This document shows, in pieces, positions 25,447-34,204 of a stretch of DNA of 64,000 nt. The translations under genes and the position numbers were made by a program. Source of the DNA: Bog-473 sp963828825 (lineage in GTDB: Bacteria; Actinomycetota; Acidimicrobiia; Acidimicrobiales; RAAP-2); assembly GCA_963828825.1 (NCBI GenBank), contig CAWHGF010000007.1, forward strand, positions 434,001-498,000. Direction: 5' to 3'. The notes under the pieces were generated by a model. That model was not told the DNA's origin and searched no databases. It was given only the letters and a program-made list of their open reading frames with translations. Position 1 is the stretch's first letter. Every line of letters begins with the position of its first letter.

Positions 25447-26217
25447 GTGCCGTCCGACCGCCTTCCGGCGATGTTTCCCTCGTTCGACAACCTCGAGGAC
25501 GAGCGCAGGCACCGCAAGCAGCGCCTCGCTGCCGCCTTCCGTCTGTTCGGGCATTTCGGATTCGACGAAGGCATCGCCGGTCACATCACCGCGCGCGACC
25601 CCGAGCTCCCGGGCCACTTCTGGGTCAACCCGCTCGGCATGAATTTCAAGTTGATCCGCGTGAAGGACCTCATCCTGGTCAACGAGGAGGGTGTGGTGGT
25701 GGACGGCAATTGGCCGGTGAACGCCGCGGCCTTCGTCATCCATTCGCAGATCCATGCGGCACGCCCGGACGTCGTCGCCGCTGCACACGCGCACTCCGTC
25801 CACGGCAAGGCGTGGTCCTCGTTGCGCCGGCTGCTCGACCCCCTGACCCAGGATGCCTGCGCGTTCTACGGTGACCACGCGTTGTTCGACGATTACACCG
25901 GCGCCGTGCTCGACATCGAGGAAGGCAAGCGCCTGGCCCACGCGCTCGGCGACAACAAGGCCATCATCTTGTCGAATCACGGGCTGCTGACCGTCGGGCA
26001 GACATCAGTCGACGAGGCGGCCTGGTGGTTCATCGCCTTGGAGCGAACATGCCAGGCGCAGCTGCTGGCTGAGGCCGCCGGCGACCCCGTGCTCATCGAC
26101 CCCGATCACGCGGACAAGACGGCGACACAGGTGGGGCCGTCGATGGCCGGCTGGCGGGCCTTCCAACCGCTCTACGACTGGATTGTGTCCGTCCAGCCTG
26201 AGCTGCTCCAGGACTGA
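25447..26217 (+). CDS. Class II aldolase/adducin family protein
   Basis: A 256-residue protein. GHITARDPELPGHFWVNPLG, AAHAHSVHGKAW (H-x-H zinc ligands) and ILSNHGLLTVGQTSVDEAAW (third His plus conserved NHG) define the family, which includes fuculose-phosphate aldolase and decarboxylating relatives. Actinobacterial members beside P450 genes are not characterised. The leaderless GTG start gives MPSDRLPAMFPSFDNLEDE; an ATG at residue 9 is an alternative. Stands alone between a TetR gene and a convergent small monooxygenase. Confidence 0.88.
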   Translation: MPSDRLPAMFPSFDNLEDERRHRKQRLAAAFRLFGHFGFDEGIAGHITARDPELPGHFWVNPLGMNFKLIRVKDLILVNEEGVVVDGNWPVNAAAFVIHSQIHAARPDVVAAAHAHSVHGKAWSSLRRLLDPLTQDACAFYGDHALFDDYTGAVLDIEEGKRLAHALGDNKAIILSNHGLLTVGQTSVDEAAWWFIALERTCQAQLLAEAAGDPVLIDPDHADKTATQVGPSMAGWRAFQPLYDWIVSVQPELLQD

Positions 26218-26227
26218 GGGGCGCCGG

Positions 26228-26545
26228 TCACGACCCTTCGCTCACCCGGCCCCAGCCATTACCGGGTGTGTCGACATGGATGATCTCGGGGGCGGCCGCA
26301 AGCAGGCGTGGCATCTCCGCCATGGCGGCCTTGAAGTGCTCGGACGCCACATGCGCCTCGCCGGCCGCGGCGTCGCGGAAGCCCTCGATGAGGAACCACA
26401 GGTTCGGATCATCGGCACTCCGGCACCAGTCGAAGAACAGGTTGCCCGGCTCGGCACGCGACGCCGCGATGTAGTCCGCGATCAGCGACGGGAAGTCGTC
26501 GGCGTATTTTGCCCGCACCGGCTGCCTGACCACGTTGAAAATCAC
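26228..26545 (-). CDS. Antibiotic biosynthesis monooxygenase (ABM)-domain protein
   Basis: A 105-residue single-domain dimeric alpha/beta barrel protein. MIFNVVRQPVRAKYADDFPS, EPGNLFFDWCRSADDPNLWF and VASEHFKAAM fit the ABM fold used by quinol monooxygenases (YgiN) and related enzymes. No metal or flavin is needed in the known enzymes. It follows the P450 at 26574-27872 on the same strand by 28 bases, and may assist oxidation of a quinol or act as a binding protein. Confidence 0.85.
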   Translation of the reverse strand: MIFNVVRQPVRAKYADDFPSLIADYIAASRAEPGNLFFDWCRSADDPNLWFLIEGFRDAAAGEAHVASEHFKAAMAEMPRLLAAAPEIIHVDTPGNGWGRVSEGS

Positions 26546-26573
26546 CCGATCCTCCTCTGTTCCGCATCCTGCA

Positions 26574-27872
26574 TCACGCCACGGCCGCGGCGGGCGTGAT
26601 CTCGAGGTGCAGCCGGGTCAGGCCCCGGAGAATGTAGGTCGGCATGTAGTGGTACCGGCGATCGTCGGGGGGCCCGTGGTGCTCCTCGGAGATCCTGATG
26701 TCCGTGGTCCGATCGAGCAGCCGCTCGATGCTCACCCGTGTCTCCAGGCGGGCCAACGGCCCTCCCGGGCAGCTGTGCACGCCCCTGCCGAAGGCGAGGT
26801 GTTCACGCGCGTTGCCACGTTCGACGCGGAACTCACCCGGCTCGTCGAAGCGGCGAGGGTCCCGGTTGGCGGCGCCGTTGAGCACCATCAGCGTCACCCC
26901 GGCCGGGATGTCGACGCCGCCGACGGTCGCCGGGCACCGGGACAGCCGGAAGTCGCCCTTGACCGGTGCCTCCATTCGGAGGGTCTCCTCGACGAAATCG
27001 GGAACGAGGTCGCGCCGCTCACGGAGGAGCTGCTGCAGGTCCGGGCGCTCACCGATGAGCTGCAGGGCGGTGCCGAGCAGGCGTACCGTGGTCTCCTGCC
27101 CGGCGGCAAAGACGTTCGTGGCCACGCGGACCACGTCGATGACCTCAGGCAGCTCGCCGTTGGGGAACGTCGTCGTCGCCAGGGCAGTCAGCACGTCGTC
27201 ACGCGGCTCGCGCCGCCGGTCCTCGATGTAGCGGCTGAAGCGGTCGTACAGCCACTCCAGCGGGCTGTGCGACATCTCGGTCTTCGTGCTGCCGACGCCA
27301 CCACTCCCGGGCTGCCGGGTCAAGGCATCACGGAATTCCTGGTGATCATTCTCGGGAACACCGAGGAGGTCCGCGATGACGAACAGAGCGAACGGGTTGG
27401 CGTAGTCCCCGATCAACTCGCACCCACCCCGTGCGATGAATCCGTCGATCTGGCGATCCGCCAGCCGCCATACGAAGTCCTCGTTCTCCTTCAGGCGCTT
27501 CGGGGTGAGCTGGCGCATGAGCAGGTGCCGGTGGTCGCGGTGCCCGGGAGGGTCCATGGTGATGATCTGGTCGCTGAACGGCAGCTCGGCGCGGTGCTGC
27601 TCGATCAACGCGCTCACGTCCTCTTGTCCCTCGAGCGGGACCGGGAACCCTGGAAAGGGGCCCGTGACCGAGTTGCAGGAGGAGAACGTCTCGTTGTCGG
27701 TGTAGACGGCAAAGGCCTCGTCGTAGCCGGTGACCATGTACACGCCGTGTTGGGGATCCCGGCGCACCGGGCACTGCCCTCGCAACCAGTCGAAGTAGGG
27801 GTACGGATCGGCGATGGTGTCCGTCCCGCGGAAAAAGTCGATGGAGTCGTAGTCGGGTCCGGCGTCGGTCAT
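26574..27872 (-). CDS. Cytochrome P450 (paralogue of 22712-23995)
   Basis: A 432-residue P450: AAGQETTVRLLGTAL (I-helix), EETLRMEAP (ExxR) and FGRGVHSCPGGPLAR with Cys about residue 368. YDSIDFFRGTDTIADPYPYF, ETFSSCNSVTGPFPGFPVPL and the C-terminal SEEHHGPPDDRRYHYMPTYI match the other paralogue very closely, so both arose by duplication. The ATG at 27872 overlaps the preceding SnoaL-like gene by 4 bases; the longer upstream frame is a shadow of that gene. It shares an operon with SnoaL-, ABM- and probably the Rieske gene. Confidence 0.93.
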   Translation of the reverse strand: MTDAGPDYDSIDFFRGTDTIADPYPYFDWLRGQCPVRRDPQHGVYMVTGYDEAFAVYTDNETFSSCNSVTGPFPGFPVPLEGQEDVSALIEQHRAELPFSDQIITMDPPGHRDHRHLLMRQLTPKRLKENEDFVWRLADRQIDGFIARGGCELIGDYANPFALFVIADLLGVPENDHQEFRDALTRQPGSGGVGSTKTEMSHSPLEWLYDRFSRYIEDRRREPRDDVLTALATTTFPNGELPEVIDVVRVATNVFAAGQETTVRLLGTALQLIGERPDLQQLLRERRDLVPDFVEETLRMEAPVKGDFRLSRCPATVGGVDIPAGVTLMVLNGAANRDPRRFDEPGEFRVERGNAREHLAFGRGVHSCPGGPLARLETRVSIERLLDRTTDIRISEEHHGPPDDRRYHYMPTYILRGLTRLHLEITPAAAVA

Positions 27873-28294
27873 GGGGTCTCCTTGCCTGGCGGCTGCTCCG
27901 TGACGAAGGTGGCGGCACGATGATGGAATCGCCAGGAAGCACCCTCGCGATGCAGCACGTCGTCGTACCGGCCCACAAGCTTGATCTCCCACCCGGAACC
28001 GCCGAGAAGGATGAAGACCACGTCGCTCACCGCGGTGGCCTCGTCGTCGCTCCACGTCTGTATGACGGTATTCAACACGAGATGCCGCTGCGGTCGCCGC
28101 GGCGCCCACTTCGAGTACGTCTCACGGAGGGCGTCGTGACCCGTGTGGGTGCCCATCCCCGGGATGGCGATGACGCCGTCCGGGCAGAAGGTGGCGACGA
28201 CATCGTCCGTGCGGCCGTCGTCCAGGGCCTGTGTGTACGTGGCGAGCACCGCCCGCACACCCTCGGCCACCTCCGCATACGGCCGCTCTGTCAT
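27869..28294 (-). CDS. SnoaL-like/NTF2-fold protein
   Basis: A 141-residue cone-fold protein. ALDDGRTDDVVATFCPDGVI, HTGHDALRETYSKWAPR and GRYDDVLHREGASWRFHHRA fit the SnoaL/nuclear-transport-factor-2 superfamily, whose members are hydrolases, isomerases or helper domains of ring-hydroxylating oxygenases (beta subunits). Coupled to the P450 by ATGA overlap. A dioxygenase beta-subunit-like role for the neighbouring Rieske protein is possible but unproven. Confidence 0.8.
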   Translation of the reverse strand: MTERPYAEVAEGVRAVLATYTQALDDGRTDDVVATFCPDGVIAIPGMGTHTGHDALRETYSKWAPRRPQRHLVLNTVIQTWSDDEATAVSDVVFILLGGSGWEIKLVGRYDDVLHREGASWRFHHRAATFVTEQPPGKETP

Positions 28295-28346
28295 GTGGCC
28301 ATCCTGACTCGTCGTCCGTCCATTCGTGCGCGATCACCTTCCATGT

Positions 28347-29711
28347 TCAGAACTCGAGGTCCGCGATGGGGCTCTCCAGCGGATTCACGTTGACCAACTG
28401 CAGCGCCGGAAGCAGCTTCTCGTAGGGAAGGCCGGAGAGGAACCCATCGAGCGTCCGCTCGAAATTCGACAGCCCTCCCTCCAACCGTTCCGACAGACGC
28501 ATGTACTCGAAGCCCTTCGCATGGAGGCCCTTCTGCTGCTTCGGCAGATTCGAGAAGTCCTGTGTGGGAATCGGCGGCCAGCGCTCGTCGTCGCACTCCC
28601 AGACCTCGGGCGGCACCGGCTTGGGCCGGTCTTCGCCCTCGGGGTACCGGGTCAGCGACCAGATCTCCATCAGCGTCTCCTCCGGGCCCAGCGGGCGGAA
28701 GCGGTAAGACGTGGCACTGCTGTACATGGGCAGCATGAAGTAGTGCGGGAAGCAGTAGCCCATCGGCTGATTGAGACCACGCTCTTCGAGATCGTTGAGG
28801 TCGGGAATGTCGCTCCCGTTGGCGCGATGCCAGCGCACCACCTCATCGTTGAGCCTCTGCAGCCAGGTCGACAGCGCTACCTCCGGGTCGGCCGGCAGCT
28901 CGATGTCGCGGATGCCCTCGGCCACCCGGACGTCGTTCGCATGGACCATCCCGCCCATGCCTTCGCTCATGATGCGCAGATAGTGCAGCTCCGCATCGAT
29001 GACCGCACGGGGGTCGGTCGCTCCCCCGCTGCGTGACGGGTCCCTCCCCGTGATCACGAGCTCGGGATGGGTCTCAATCACGTGGTATTGCTCCAAGAAG
29101 GCCTCTTCGGCAAGCTTCCAATTGACGGGAAGGCGGGCCGCGTGCCACCACTCGACGCGCAGCGACTCGACCTTCCAGGCGTCGTGCACGGTGGCGAAGG
29201 GCTCAATGCACTCCCGGAGCGGCGGGGCGTCGTCACTCAGGTTGATCCAGGCGCACCCGCCCCATGCCTCGCACCGCACGGGCGTGAGGTTGAGGTCCAG
29301 TGGCTGCAGATTGTGCTCGGAGAAGGTCTTCGAGCGCGTGACGAAGGTGTTCACACCGTCAGGGCCGTAACACCACCCGTGGAACGGGCAGATGAACCCG
29401 GAGGTGCACGACCCTCGACCTTCGGCAACCTTGACGCCACGATGGCGACAGGCGTTCTGTAGCGCTCGTACGCCCATGTCGTCGGTCCGCACCACGATGA
29501 CCGACTGATCGAGGATCTCGTACTCGACGAAGTCGCCGGCCTCGGGGATCTCCTCGAGCCGGCAGGCCATCTGCCAGACCCGTGGCCACAGGAGATCGGC
29601 TTCCATCTGGTAGAAGTCGGGGTCGAAGTACCGCTCCTTGGGGGCACGGTCCGGATACTCCACTGCGTAGGGCACCGGAAGCGCCGACCAGCGCCGATCC
29701 GCGATCGCCAT
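28347..29711 (-). CDS. Rieske non-heme iron oxygenase, alpha subunit
   Basis: A 454-residue aromatic-ring hydroxylating dioxygenase-type large subunit. Rieske ligands are C88-R-H90 and C108-P-F-H111; the mononuclear iron site has H210 and H215 in EEAFLEQYHVIETHPEL. It would insert O2-derived hydroxyls using electrons from a ferredoxin reductase not encoded nearby. ATG at 29711. It is 52 bases upstream of the SnoaL-like gene, so an operon Rieske-SnoaL-P450-ABM is likely. The substrate may be an aromatic acid, steroid-like or alicyclic compound; it is not KshA by any motif I can confirm. Confidence 0.92.
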   Translation of the reverse strand: MAIADRRWSALPVPYAVEYPDRAPKERYFDPDFYQMEADLLWPRVWQMACRLEEIPEAGDFVEYEILDQSVIVVRTDDMGVRALQNACRHRGVKVAEGRGSCTSGFICPFHGWCYGPDGVNTFVTRSKTFSEHNLQPLDLNLTPVRCEAWGGCAWINLSDDAPPLRECIEPFATVHDAWKVESLRVEWWHAARLPVNWKLAEEAFLEQYHVIETHPELVITGRDPSRSGGATDPRAVIDAELHYLRIMSEGMGGMVHANDVRVAEGIRDIELPADPEVALSTWLQRLNDEVVRWHRANGSDIPDLNDLEERGLNQPMGYCFPHYFMLPMYSSATSYRFRPLGPEETLMEIWSLTRYPEGEDRPKPVPPEVWECDDERWPPIPTQDFSNLPKQQKGLHAKGFEYMRLSERLEGGLSNFERTLDGFLSGLPYEKLLPALQLVNVNPLESPIADLEF

Positions 29712-29746
29712 TCAGCCTCCTCCCTCTCGGAACGCATTGCACCCGG

Positions 29747-30328
29747 TCATTTCGGCATCAGGTCATCGTCCAACGGCACGCCGAACGTGCGCAGCGCCAT
29801 GGCCAGGACGTCGTACGCACCCACGGTGAAGACGACGTCCATCAGCTGGTGCTCCTCGAGCGCGCCGGCGAGCACCGACCACGTCTCGTCACTGACGAGC
29901 GCGTCCCCCAGGAGCTCGTCGACGGCCTGGAGCAGTGCGCGATCGATGTCGGACCACCCCGGCGCGTCCGGTCCGACGGCGACGCGAGCAACCTCGTCCG
30001 CGTCGACGTCATTCTCGGCCGCACTGGCGACGTGCTGCCGCCACTGGTACTCCGCATCCCGGACCGCGGCCACTCGCAGCACCAGCAGCTCACGGTGCCG
30101 CCCCGAGAGCGTCGACCCGTACATGACCTGACCGCTGAACGTGTTGTAGGCACGCGACAGCTCCGGGTACCTGGCCAGCACGCCCAGCGCGTTGAGCCCC
30201 TTCGGGCGGCCTTCTCCCTTGGGGCGCCCCGTCGGGGGCAGCAGCGGAGCCAGCGCCTCGCCGGCCGCCTTGGACCATTCGCTCGGCTGCAGTGGCGTGA
30301 GCCGCGGTGACTCAGGTGTTGCGGCCAC
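29747..30328 (-). CDS. Carboxymuconolactone decarboxylase (AhpD-like) family protein
   Basis: A 193-residue all-helical protein paralogous to 16269-16895: LSGRHRELLVLRVAAVRDAE, EYQWRQHVASAA and LLQAVDELLGDALVSDETW. As there, the CxxC of AhpD is absent and the motif is E-Y-x-W-x-x-H. The start is the GTG at 30328, overlapping the end of the SDR gene by 17 bases; the longer frame upstream shadows the SDR. Function unknown. Confidence 0.83.
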   Translation of the reverse strand: MAATPESPRLTPLQPSEWSKAAGEALAPLLPPTGRPKGEGRPKGLNALGVLARYPELSRAYNTFSGQVMYGSTLSGRHRELLVLRVAAVRDAEYQWRQHVASAAENDVDADEVARVAVGPDAPGWSDIDRALLQAVDELLGDALVSDETWSVLAGALEEHQLMDVVFTVGAYDVLAMALRTFGVPLDDDLMPK

Positions 30329-31082
30329 CGTTGACCCCCAGGACCTGGCCAGTGATGTAGCTCGCCTCGTCGCGGACGAGGAACGAACACATGGCCGCAA
30401 TGTCCTCCGGACGGCCGATCCGCCGTACCGGTGTCAGCTTCTCGTGGTGCTCGACCCCTTCGCCCAGGAGGCCCTTGCTCTCCTGCCGGCGCAGCATCGG
30501 TGTGTCGATGAACCCTGGGGGAATGGTGTTGACCGTGATCCCCTTGGGCCCCAACTCCAGGGCGAGCGATTTCGTGAACCCGATGACCCCGGCTTTCGCC
30601 GCCACGTAGTGGGTCATGTACTGCTGTCCGCTGTGGGCGCTGGACGACGAGATGTTGACGATCCGTCCCCAGCCCGCGTCGATCATGCTGGGCACGACCG
30701 CCTGGCAACAGTTGAACGTTCCGGTGAGGTTCACTTCGAGGAGACGATGCCACTTCTCGGGCGTGATGGAGAGGAACGGGTCGACGGCATGGATCCCGGC
30801 GTTGTTGACCAGGACCGTCGGGGGCCCGAATTGCTCATGCACCCGCGCCAGACCCGCCTCGATCTGCGTCCGATCGGTCACATCAACCGCGAGGCCCAGC
30901 CCCGTCCCCCCTCCGGCCGTGATCTTGCCTGCGGCCGCCTCGGCCGCCTCGGCGTCGCGATCGAACACCGCCACGGCCATGCCGTCGGCCGCCAGCCGCT
31001 CGCCGACCGCGAGCCCGATGCCGGATCCGCCGCCGGTGACGATCGCCACCCGCTGCGCAACGAGGTCGGTGTCATCGCTCAT
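30312..31082 (-). CDS. Short-chain dehydrogenase/reductase
   Basis: A 256-residue classical SDR, paralogue of 23992-24738. VAIVTGGGSGIGLAVGERLA (cofactor), FDRDAEAA, NISSSSAHSG and HYVAAKAGVIG (Ser, Tyr, Lys) are visible; it ends VLGVNGGRNT. It is the first gene of a minus-strand set leading into the AhpD-like, Rieske and P450 genes, and is divergent from the Baeyer-Villiger monooxygenase, an arrangement that fits alcohol to ketone to ester oxidation. Confidence 0.93.
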   Translation of the reverse strand: MSDDTDLVAQRVAIVTGGGSGIGLAVGERLAADGMAVAVFDRDAEAAEAAAGKITAGGGTGLGLAVDVTDRTQIEAGLARVHEQFGPPTVLVNNAGIHAVDPFLSITPEKWHRLLEVNLTGTFNCCQAVVPSMIDAGWGRIVNISSSSAHSGQQYMTHYVAAKAGVIGFTKSLALELGPKGITVNTIPPGFIDTPMLRRQESKGLLGEGVEHHEKLTPVRRIGRPEDIAAMCSFLVRDEASYITGQVLGVNGGRNT

Positions 31083-31208
31083 GGAACGCGGTGTCCGCGG
31101 TCACCCCCTGCGGCCCGCGTGCCGTCCGCCGGGTCCAGGTCCACCGTCGTCAGGACTGCCATCCGTCGAGCCTCCTCGTGCCCGGGACAGGCACCACCGA
31201 CAAGATAT

Positions 31209-31227
31209 ACTAACCGGTCGGTACAAT
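31209..31227. promoter_or_regulatory. Operator/promoter with GGTCGGTACA (copy 1)
   Basis: ACTAACC-GGTCGGT (31209-31222) is an imperfect dyad of the ACCGACCGGTCGGT type common for TetR regulators, running into TACAAT (31222-31227), a -10 box whose start point would fall on the GTG at 31235. The 10-mer GGTCGGTACA is at 31216-31225. It lies between the divergent SDR and Baeyer-Villiger genes. Confidence 0.65.
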
Positions 31228-31309
31228 CCGCACTGTGGGTGCTGAGCCGCACGGTGTGCACTCCCGTGAACTCGTCGCGCCCGCAACGGGCTCATCGCCG
31301 CGGAGGCCA

Positions 31310-32983
31310 ATGACATCCACCGAACCTGCACCCGGGAAGACCTCGAGCCGGCCGGCCGCGGAGGTCGACGTGCTCGTTGTCGGCGCGGGCATCACCGGGA
31401 TCTACCAGCTCTACCGCGCGCGTGAAGCCGGCTTCTCCGCGCGGCTGCTCGAAGCGGGCGATGGCGTCGGCGGCACCTGGTACTGGAACCGCTACCCCGG
31501 GGCGCGCTTCGACTCCGAGAGCTACACCTATGCCTACCTGTTCTCGAGGGAGCTGTTCGAAGAATGGCAATGGCGGGAGCACTTCGCGGAACAGCCGGAA
31601 ATCGAGCGCTATCTCAACCACGTGGTGGACCGGTTCGACCTCCGGCGCCACATGCGCTTCGGTGCCAGGGTCACGTCGGCCGTCTACGACGAGCCCCCGG
31701 GCCGTTGGACGGTCGTGGACAGCCGCGGCACCGAGATCCGGGCGCGGTTCTTCGTCGCCGCCACTGGTGTCCTCTCGGTGCCCTACTTCCCGGACGTTCC
31801 GGGGCGAGAGGACTTCCAGGGTGAGTCCTACCACACCGGGTTGTGGCCGGCGGCGCCGGTCGACTTCACCGACAAGCGGGTCGCCGTCATCGGCACGGGG
31901 TCAAGCGGCGTGCAGATCATCCCGGTCATCGCGAAGAAAGCCGCCGCTGTCACGGTCTACCAACGCTCTCCCAACTGGTGCACGCCCCTCAACAACGCGC
32001 CGATCACACCGGAAGAGCAGGCGCAGCTCAGGGCGGACTTCGAGGCGATCCGCCAGACGCTGACCACGTCGCCGAGCGGGTTCCTGCACCTAGCCAACGA
32101 GCGCGCCACCTTCGACGACTCGGACGAGGAGCGCTCGGCGTTCTTCGAGAAGATGTGGAGCAGCCCGGGATTCTCGAAGCTCACCAGCAACTACAGCGAT
32201 CTGATGTTCGATCAGGTGGCAAACGCGGCCTGGTGCGACTTCATGGCCGGCAAGATCCGCGCCATCGTCAAGGATCCGGCGACGGCGGACACCCTGATCC
32301 CCAAGGACCATCGGTTCGGTGAGAAGCGCCCGCCGTTCGTCACCGAGTACTTCGAGGTGTACAACGAGCCGCACGTGGACCTCGTCGACCTCCGCCAGGC
32401 GCCGATCGAGCGCGTGACCGGGAACGGGATCGAGACCGCCGACGGCCTCCGGGAATTCGACATCATCGTGTGGGCGACGGGATTCGACTTCGGCACGGGA
32501 GCATTGAACCGCATGGGCATCGAAGGCCGGGACGGTCTTGCCCTTGTCGACCACTGGGCCGATGGCCCGAAGACGTTCCTCGGGGTGCAGACCACGGGGT
32601 TCCCGAACTTCTTCTTTCCCGGTGGGCCTCACGCCGCCGCCGGCAACAATCCGCGCTACAACGGCGACCAGGTGGATTTCGTCACCGAGATCCTCCTCCA
32701 TCTCCGGGCAGTCGGCTGCGACGTCATCGAGGTCGACCCCGCCGCCGAGGAGAAGTGGACCAACATGGTCGATCGCTGGGCGACCAAGGCCCCCTCGTTC
32801 GGCGAGAGCAGCTACTACTTCGGTGCCAACATCCCCGGGAAGCCTCGCAAATATCTGTTGAATTCGGCGGGCCGGCCGAAGCTCTTGGCCGAAATCGCCA
32901 AGGTCTACGAGACCGACTACGCGGCGTTTCGGCTGGCGCGATCCTCGCAGCTCACACAGTCGGGTGCTTCTGGCTCCGATTGA
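31310..32983 (+). CDS. Type I Baeyer-Villiger monooxygenase
   Basis: About 557 residues; an FAD/NADPH enzyme converting a ketone to an ester or lactone. VVGAGITGIYQLYRAREAG is the first Rossmann motif, FQGESYHTGLWP (about residues 169-180) matches the F-x-G-x3-H-x3-W fingerprint that separates these enzymes from other flavoproteins, and VAVIGTGSSGVQIIP is the second Rossmann. GTWYWNRYPGARFDSES and ATGFDFGTGAL are also typical. ATG at 31310 has GGAGG close by; a leaderless GTG at 31235 would add 25 residues. Its operator resembles two others downstream, linking it to the following cluster. Confidence 0.93.
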   Translation: MTSTEPAPGKTSSRPAAEVDVLVVGAGITGIYQLYRAREAGFSARLLEAGDGVGGTWYWNRYPGARFDSESYTYAYLFSRELFEEWQWREHFAEQPEIERYLNHVVDRFDLRRHMRFGARVTSAVYDEPPGRWTVVDSRGTEIRARFFVAATGVLSVPYFPDVPGREDFQGESYHTGLWPAAPVDFTDKRVAVIGTGSSGVQIIPVIAKKAAAVTVYQRSPNWCTPLNNAPITPEEQAQLRADFEAIRQTLTTSPSGFLHLANERATFDDSDEERSAFFEKMWSSPGFSKLTSNYSDLMFDQVANAAWCDFMAGKIRAIVKDPATADTLIPKDHRFGEKRPPFVTEYFEVYNEPHVDLVDLRQAPIERVTGNGIETADGLREFDIIVWATGFDFGTGALNRMGIEGRDGLALVDHWADGPKTFLGVQTTGFPNFFFPGGPHAAAGNNPRYNGDQVDFVTEILLHLRAVGCDVIEVDPAAEEKWTNMVDRWATKAPSFGESSYYFGANIPGKPRKYLLNSAGRPKLLAEIAKVYETDYAAFRLARSSQLTQSGASGSD

Positions 32984-32992
32984 CGACCACGC

Positions 32993-34051
32993 TCAGACGG
33001 TCGCCACCGGTGTCAACGGAGAACCAACGACGCCGGGCAGTCGCAGTGGCGGCGCGGTGAGCAGGAACCGGCTCCGGTTGTGCTCGCGCAGCCATGAGGC
33101 GAGCTCATGGAGATACCACATCTCACCCAGAGGCACACCGAGCCGGAACAGGCAGAGGTTGTGGATCGGGAGGAACGAGTGCCGGCTCTCGTCGCGATCC
33201 TTGCCGACCATGCCTTCGACCGCGTAGTTGTCCGCCACGAGCGCCGAGATCTGCGAGTCGGCGATCCAATCCAGCAGTGACGCATCGCGCGCATCGAGAT
33301 AGGAGCCCAGGGTGTGAATCTTCGCGGGATCGGGAGTGCGGTTCCACTTGAGGATCTCGGTGGCGAACCCGGTGTGCAACAAGAGCATGTCGCCGGGCTC
33401 GACGACGACGTTGTCGGCCGCCATGATCTCCTCCAGGGTCTTCCGGTCGACGCCACGCCACTCGTGGCCCAGGTGGTGGGCGAGGTCGACGAGCACGCCC
33501 CGGCCCTGCACGCCGGTGGCGGCCATGTGCTCCAGGCCCAGGTGGCGGGCGAAGCAGCGGTGGTTGCCGCCGTCGCCCGCGGCATCAGGCTTCGGTCCGA
33601 CCAGGTCCTCGCCGGCGCGGTACCCGTTGTAGTAGACGGCCTCGTCGACCCCGTCGCCGTCGGCGTCGAACTCGGCACCGACGTGCGCCAGCGAGTCCCA
33701 CTGCGTGGAGTACTGCAGTGAGAGGGTCACGACGTCGTCCGCCCAGACGTCGACGTACTTGGGATCGCCGAACTTCTCCATGCTGCTCATGGCGACGTTG
33801 TAAAAGGTGTCGGGATTGCCGTTCATGTCCTCGGTCGGCGCGATCACTGGCGGGTACCGCCGCTGATTCAGTGCGGTTCCCCCGGGGTAGTCGAGTGGCA
33901 GGCTGAGGCAGAAGCTGATGCCGGCCTCGACCTCTGCCACGCCCTGGAGGACCTTGTCCGGAGTGAGCAGGTTGATGCGGCCAAGCTCGTCGTCGTCGCC
34001 CCAGTCGCCCCACGTCGAGCCTGGTGGGCGCTGCTTCCACCGCGTGCTCAT
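32993..34051 (-). CDS. Cyclase family protein (kynurenine formamidase-like metal hydrolase)
   Basis: A 352-residue protein of the cyclase/formamidase fold. STQWDSLAHVG and GVLVDLAHHLGHEW are the metal-binding type motifs seen in bacterial members of this length; LLLHTGFATEILKW and ALVADNYAVEG follow. Known relatives hydrolyse N-formylkynurenine, isatin or close rings in polyketides. Convergent with the Baeyer-Villiger gene (9-base gap) and divergent from the amidohydrolase. Hydrolysis of the lactone or ester produced by the monooxygenase is a testable guess. Confidence 0.87.
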   Translation of the reverse strand: MSTRWKQRPPGSTWGDWGDDDELGRINLLTPDKVLQGVAEVEAGISFCLSLPLDYPGGTALNQRRYPPVIAPTEDMNGNPDTFYNVAMSSMEKFGDPKYVDVWADDVVTLSLQYSTQWDSLAHVGAEFDADGDGVDEAVYYNGYRAGEDLVGPKPDAAGDGGNHRCFARHLGLEHMAATGVQGRGVLVDLAHHLGHEWRGVDRKTLEEIMAADNVVVEPGDMLLLHTGFATEILKWNRTPDPAKIHTLGSYLDARDASLLDWIADSQISALVADNYAVEGMVGKDRDESRHSFLPIHNLCLFRLGVPLGEMWYLHELASWLREHNRSRFLLTAPPLRLPGVVGSPLTPVATV

Positions 34052-34106
34052 GGTCTCTTCTCCTTCTGGCCGCGACGGCCCGCGGCCGGCCCGGCCCCAC
34101 GTTGTC

Positions 34107-34130
34107 TGTACCGACCGGTTGGTCTAGAAT
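34107..34130. promoter_or_regulatory. Operator/promoter with GGTCGGTACA (copy 2, inverted)
   Basis: ACCGACC-GGTTGGT (34110-34123) is a dyad with 6 of 7 pairs, overlapping TAGAAT (34125-34130), a good -10 box for the amidohydrolase gene at 34205. TGTACCGACC at 34107-34116 is the exact reverse complement of the shared 10-mer. It lies between divergent cyclase and amidohydrolase genes. Confidence 0.65.
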
Positions 34131-34204
34131 CCGCGGGCAGAGTACCGCGTCCACGCGCGCTCGGTCATCGAGATCTTGCGTCCCCGCGCAGGAAGGGCAC
34201 AACC

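Noticed and set aside
26535..27923. 462-codon frame antisense to the second P450
   Set aside because: Shadow; GC-driven absence of stops.
34107..34130. TAGAAT and TCTAGA near the amidohydrolase promoter read as a KstR steroid-regulator box
   Set aside because: The KstR consensus (TAGAAC-N5-TTCTA-like dyad) is not matched; the real dyad is ACCGACC-GGTTGGT.
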